From Polytrichum commune (lineage: Eukaryota; Streptophyta; Polytrichopsida; Polytrichales; Polytrichaceae), in contig OX485805.1 of assembly GCA_950295325.1 (NCBI GenBank), positions 43,488,758 through 43,552,757 of the forward strand: a DNA stretch of 64,000 nucleotides, given 5' to 3'. Positions 60,340 to 64,000 of this stretch are shown here, in pieces. A program made the translations under genes and the position numbers. Under the pieces are notes generated by a model, which was not told where the DNA came from, ran no database searches, and saw only the letters and a list, made by a program, of their open reading frames with translations. Within the stretch, counting starts at the first letter, position 1. Each line of letters starts with the position of its first letter.

Positions 60340-60861
60340 ATGTGGAAAGCATCATGGGGTCCATCTCATAGTGGGACAACCCAACAACATCGAAAAACAC
60401 ATTTGATGATATCAAACAGGTTTTTCTTGCTAAAAGTGGAATTATTTCCATCTCTTAAGAAGAAACTAGATTACCTACATCCCCATGATCTTCTCAAATA
60501 CGAATGTGAATTGTACTTGAAGCAACCACTGACACCACCACAATGCAAGTTTAGTGTTGCTTACCGCGTCATAGACTTGCCATCGAAATTGGACAATGGT
60601 CAACTATCCCTATCTGTAGAGATAATAGGTTAAGCCACTTTTGCTCTTATAATGTAGTTGAAAATAAGGCAGACTTTGTGTTGGAGTGTCCCCCTATCCA
60701 ACCCCATCACAAATAAGTTTTAATCGTTATTTGAGAAGGTAGCATTAGGGAGTTTAAAGTTTTTTTCCCAATTAGACCATCAAGTTGATATTAGCCTCTA
60801 CCTCATGGAGGCCACCACACTCCACCACTATGGGAAACTAGCTAGTTTAACACTACCATGA
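60340..60861 (+). pseudogene. LINE reverse-transcriptase 3' fragment, second copy
   Basis: A 97-codon frame (60340-60633) leads into the zinc-finger end, now broken by stops. 'ccacttttgctc', 'aggcagactttgtgttggag' and 'tgtcc' parallel the Cx2C...Hx4C segment at 36376-36685, and both continue through 'tcatggaggc' to a terminal 'aact/aattagc'. It is upstream context for the same non-LTR element family. Confidence 0.55.
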
Positions 60862-60924
60862 TATATCTTTAGTCTCATAAACCTTTCAACCTCCCCGATT
60901 CCAAAACCAACTTCATTTCATTCA

Positions 60925-61700
60925 TTCATTGGCATCGTCGACACAATTTGGATATTTGGAACAGCGAGGGCACACATTGGGCGTTGATGCAATTGTCAAT
61001 TCAAACTTTCAAAACGGTTGGTTACCAATGGATGTCGTTGTTGTAGTTTGCTCTCCCTTCGTGAGTTTGCTCCTTTTCTTCTTGTTCTTCTTCTACTACT
61101 TCACAAATGCTTGTTCAAGGTTCTCCCATGCTCAATCCCATTGCTCCCTCTCTCCTCAATGGATGGATGAGTTAATGGATGTTTGAATGAATGAATGGGG
61201 ATAAGTTGTTAGCCATGGATGAATATGCATGGTATGTATAGATGACATGGCTAGATGGCCCAAATGTTTATAAAGGCCAATTATGGACGGACACTTTGAG
61301 CGCTTGATACCTTTTAATGGCATGTTAAATTAGGTAGATTTGGTGTCCAAGCTCGTGCATTGGTATCTCCGATGCACTTTGGATCTATGAAATGGGGAGG
61401 GTACATGGGCATTAATGCAATCGTCGAATTCAAACTTGGGTATCAATGGTTGTCATTCTTGTGGTTTGCTTTCCCTTTGGAAGCTTGTTCCTTTTCTTCT
61501 CCCCCCCCCCCCTTCATGAATGTTTGTGGAGGGTTTACCTTAGGTTGAATGCTTTGTTTCTTCGTTCTTGGATGGATGGAGTGATGTATGAATGAATAAA
61601 TGGTGATAGATTGTTAGCGATGGATGAACCACTAATCATCATAGATGATTATGCAATGTTTGTGTAGATGACATAGTTAGATTGCCATGCTCATCTATCA
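60925..61700. repeat. Two diverged copies of a unit containing the CUL3-upstream segment
   Basis: Copy A (about 60925-61330) and copy B (about 61360-61700) both begin with a 'ggatatttg/ggatctatg-aa' block and 'gatgcaatcgtc/attgtc-aattcaaac'. They continue with the segment shared with 57471-57740 ('tttgctctccctt', 'cacaaatgcttgttcaagg', 'ggggataagttgttagccat', 'gacatggctagatggccc'). Copy A is closer to the CUL3 version. A third partial copy lies near 62690-62880. Confidence 0.85.
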
Positions 61701-61830
61701 CACAAAAATATTGTAATCATGAATGCACACGAGACATTATTGTTGCAAGTTTTTTGAATAGTATACATTATAGAAGCTCCACGTTTCAACACCCACATTG
61801 TGTGTGGTTGTAAGCTTGAACTACCCAACC

Positions 61831-62195
61831 CTCCTCCCTCGAGCTTCTTCTTATGCCATAGGCATTACTTTTACTTTCTAAATCTAACATATTAGAGGTT
61901 TTCTATTCATACTTTTCTTCTAATTTAAGTATGATTCTTCTAATCCTCCTCCCTCGAGCTTCTTCTTATGCCATAGGCATTACTTTTACTTTCTAAATCC
62001 AACATATTAGAGGTTTTCTTTTCACACTTTTGCTTCTAATTTTAGTATGATTCTTCTATCTCTAATCCTCCTCCCTCGAGCTTCTTCTTATGCCATAGGT
62101 ATAACTTTTACTTTCTAAATCCAACATATTAGAGGTTTTCTATTCATACTTTTGCTTCTAATTTTAGTATGATTCTTCTATCTCTAATCCTCCTA
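61831..62195. repeat. Tandem repeat, three units of about 115-122 bp
   Basis: Units start at 61831, 61946 and 62068 with 'ctcctccctcgagcttcttc', followed by 'ttatgccatagg', 'acttttactttctaaatc' and 'catattagaggttttct'. Units 2 and 3 are nearly identical. A fourth is truncated after 'aatcctcct' near 62186. Confidence 0.95.
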
Positions 62196-64000
62196 GAACT
62201 TTTTCCATCTTTTAGCTCAATCGCATTATTCTAGTTGGAATTATCTAATTCCAACTTAATTCATTCATTTATTGAGAGTTCTCTACTTCTAATGAACACC
62301 ATCCATCCGCAAAAGTTCTCTAACTCCAATCCATATCTTCTAGTTGGAGCTATAGACCAACTCCGACAAAAAAACATTCTATCAAAAGTTGTATGATTCC
62401 CAATTGAGTCGTATGAGTCGAACGCAAAGATCTTCCACCAAGGGACGTCTGACTCCCATACACAAATTCATTCATAGTCTTTGTACATGATTCATTCATG
62501 AGTTGTCTAGCCCCTTGTGCACAAAGGCTATGGCATGGCCCAACCCTTTTCTTCCTTTGGAGTTGTCTAAACACCATCTGCCCACATGTTAAGTACAACA
62601 AATTATGATTGATCATCATTGGTCACTAATTAATTAATCGTTCTCTTGTATCAAGGTACAACTAAGGTACAACACATAATCGGCCAAATTTTTATAAGGC
62701 GAATGATGGACAAACATTTTGAGTACTTTATACCTTTGATGGCAAGTTCAATTAGGTAGGGTTGGTGTCCAGGCTTGTGCCTTGGCATGTACTACACACT
62801 TCGAATCTTTGAAATGGCGAGGGTGCATACACGTTCATGAAATTGTCATTCCAACGTTCCAAAACATTAGTTGTTGAGGGTAACATGTTGAGCAGGCAGT
62901 GCCGTGGGGATGGACTAGAACATCTATTCATATGCATTGATCAAATTTGTAACGTACCTTCAAGATTCATGAAGTGCACAACAATAGGTTAATGTCACTC
63001 TAAAACTTATACTTGTTCTTTTCAAGACTCTTACATTCATCATAATTTCCACGTTCATAAGTTTATAGTGGGAGAGACCATAAAGGTTGCACAAAGAAAA
63101 ACTTCAGTTTTCGGTCAATTTCTTCTAAAATATATGTTTGTTGGCTTTAGGATTCTCTCCTTTAACACTAGGAGAGGATTGGGAGATTGGACAAAGCAAA
63201 ACTCCGTCCTCCAAAGAGGGGATGCACTCAACATCATCAAACCCTACAAAATCCTTCCTACCCTATTAATGAGTGCTAGACATCCTAACTTGACCTATGG
63301 TTTTGACACCACTATTTGCTAACTAAAACATTACAAAACTAAATTAAAAAAATAAAATCAATAATGCAAATTCATAAGGAGGCCGAGAATTTTTTGGCCA
63401 CGGATGAAGCATCTATCATCGTGGATAGTAGGATGATATGGCTTATCATCGAAGTCTTACAAGGTAGAGTCACTTATAATGGACATTTTGAGCACTTGAG
63501 ATCCTTGAGATATTTAGAAACAATAAAGGATATTTCTTCTTCTGTCTAGCAAAGTAAGCTAGCTTCAATTTTTTAATATTTAAACATAGTATCATGAAAG
63601 TCCATAAATTGTGTATGACAAAATCCTCAATGCGAGTTAGTTGGTCATATGAACCTTATGGCAGTACTTGGAGTACCACATAAATTTCTTGCAACCAAGG
63701 GTTTAATTATTGAATTGGTATGTCTTTGTACACTTTGGAATTTGCGAGATTTGGGTCATTGTGGGAACATGCCAACATTCCATCATCTCATTCTTCAAAA
63801 GTTACGGGCAATAAATTCTTATGTTTTGATATGTGATGAGATTGTGCTCATTGAGTGCAATCTATCGACACCCTTCTTGTCGAAATTGGAGCTATATTGA
63901 GTGAGATTTTGACTTTATGGGAGAGTTGGGGGATTGTGGTACGTTCGGGTACCGCTATAAGGTTCATATGGACAATAGATGTCCCATAAATAGGCAACCA
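62196..64000. other. Gene-free spacer with a possible LINE endonuclease fragment
   Basis: Positions 63068-63322 encode ILSFNTRRGLGDWTK, which resembles the ILSWNVRGLG start of plant LINE endonuclease domains. The match is short, so it is tentative. A diverged match to the CUL3-upstream unit continues near 62690-62880 and 63400-63510. Other frames show no motifs. Confidence 0.4.

Noticed and set aside
1-64000. CRISPR arrays, bacterial operons, tRNA genes
   Set aside because: The window is eukaryotic. No regularly spaced short repeats of the CRISPR kind and no cloverleaf that I could recognise.

Overview
The window is nuclear DNA from a land plant. Three protein-coding genes, all on the minus strand, sit in AT-rich sequence that is mostly repeats. 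Plant origin is shown by a CUL3 of plant type (734 codons, one intron after the conserved LYR) and by a kinesin-14 that joins a calponin-homology (CH) domain to an internal motor, a layout typical of plants. The density of small inverted-repeat elements and the short genes in long spacers suggest a non-seed plant (bryophyte, lycophyte or fern). That is inference, and the species cannot be fixed from the sequence alone.

Layout. 1-2190: no gene, repeat remnants and a 115-bp direct duplication. 2198-3727: an intronless coiled-coil protein of unknown role, with a probable 5' UTR exon ending at 5089. 5461-7060: a degenerate tandem array of about 170-220 bp units, interrupted by a MITE with perfect 28-bp terminal inverted repeats (TIRs). 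7061-29900: about 23 kb without a gene, made of MITEs, foldback elements, three tandem arrays and a MULE-like element (21228-22541) with a perfect 10-bp target duplication. 30028-45789: a KCH-type kinesin-14 that I could join into 21 exons in one continuous frame (1,317 codons). One of its introns is a U12-type AT-AC intron. Its other introns hold SINEs, MITEs, LINE fragments and local duplications. 47170-48345: a broken LRR receptor-like pseudogene. 53867-56908: CUL3 in two exons. 57470-64000: the CUL3 upstream sequence, partial copies of that same sequence, LINE fragments and a 115-bp tandem array.

The three genes show no operon-like or pathway link. CUL3 is the scaffold of BTB-type ubiquitin ligases, the kinesin is a predicted microtubule/actin cross-linking motor, and the third is an unidentified coiled-coil protein. 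The most unusual signals are: three same-strand copies of a SINE with a 5S-rRNA-like head, all inside kinesin introns; the AT-AC intron in the motor domain; copies of the CUL3 promoter-proximal segment repeated 3.5-6 kb upstream of the gene; and tandem duplications that copy kinesin splice sites.
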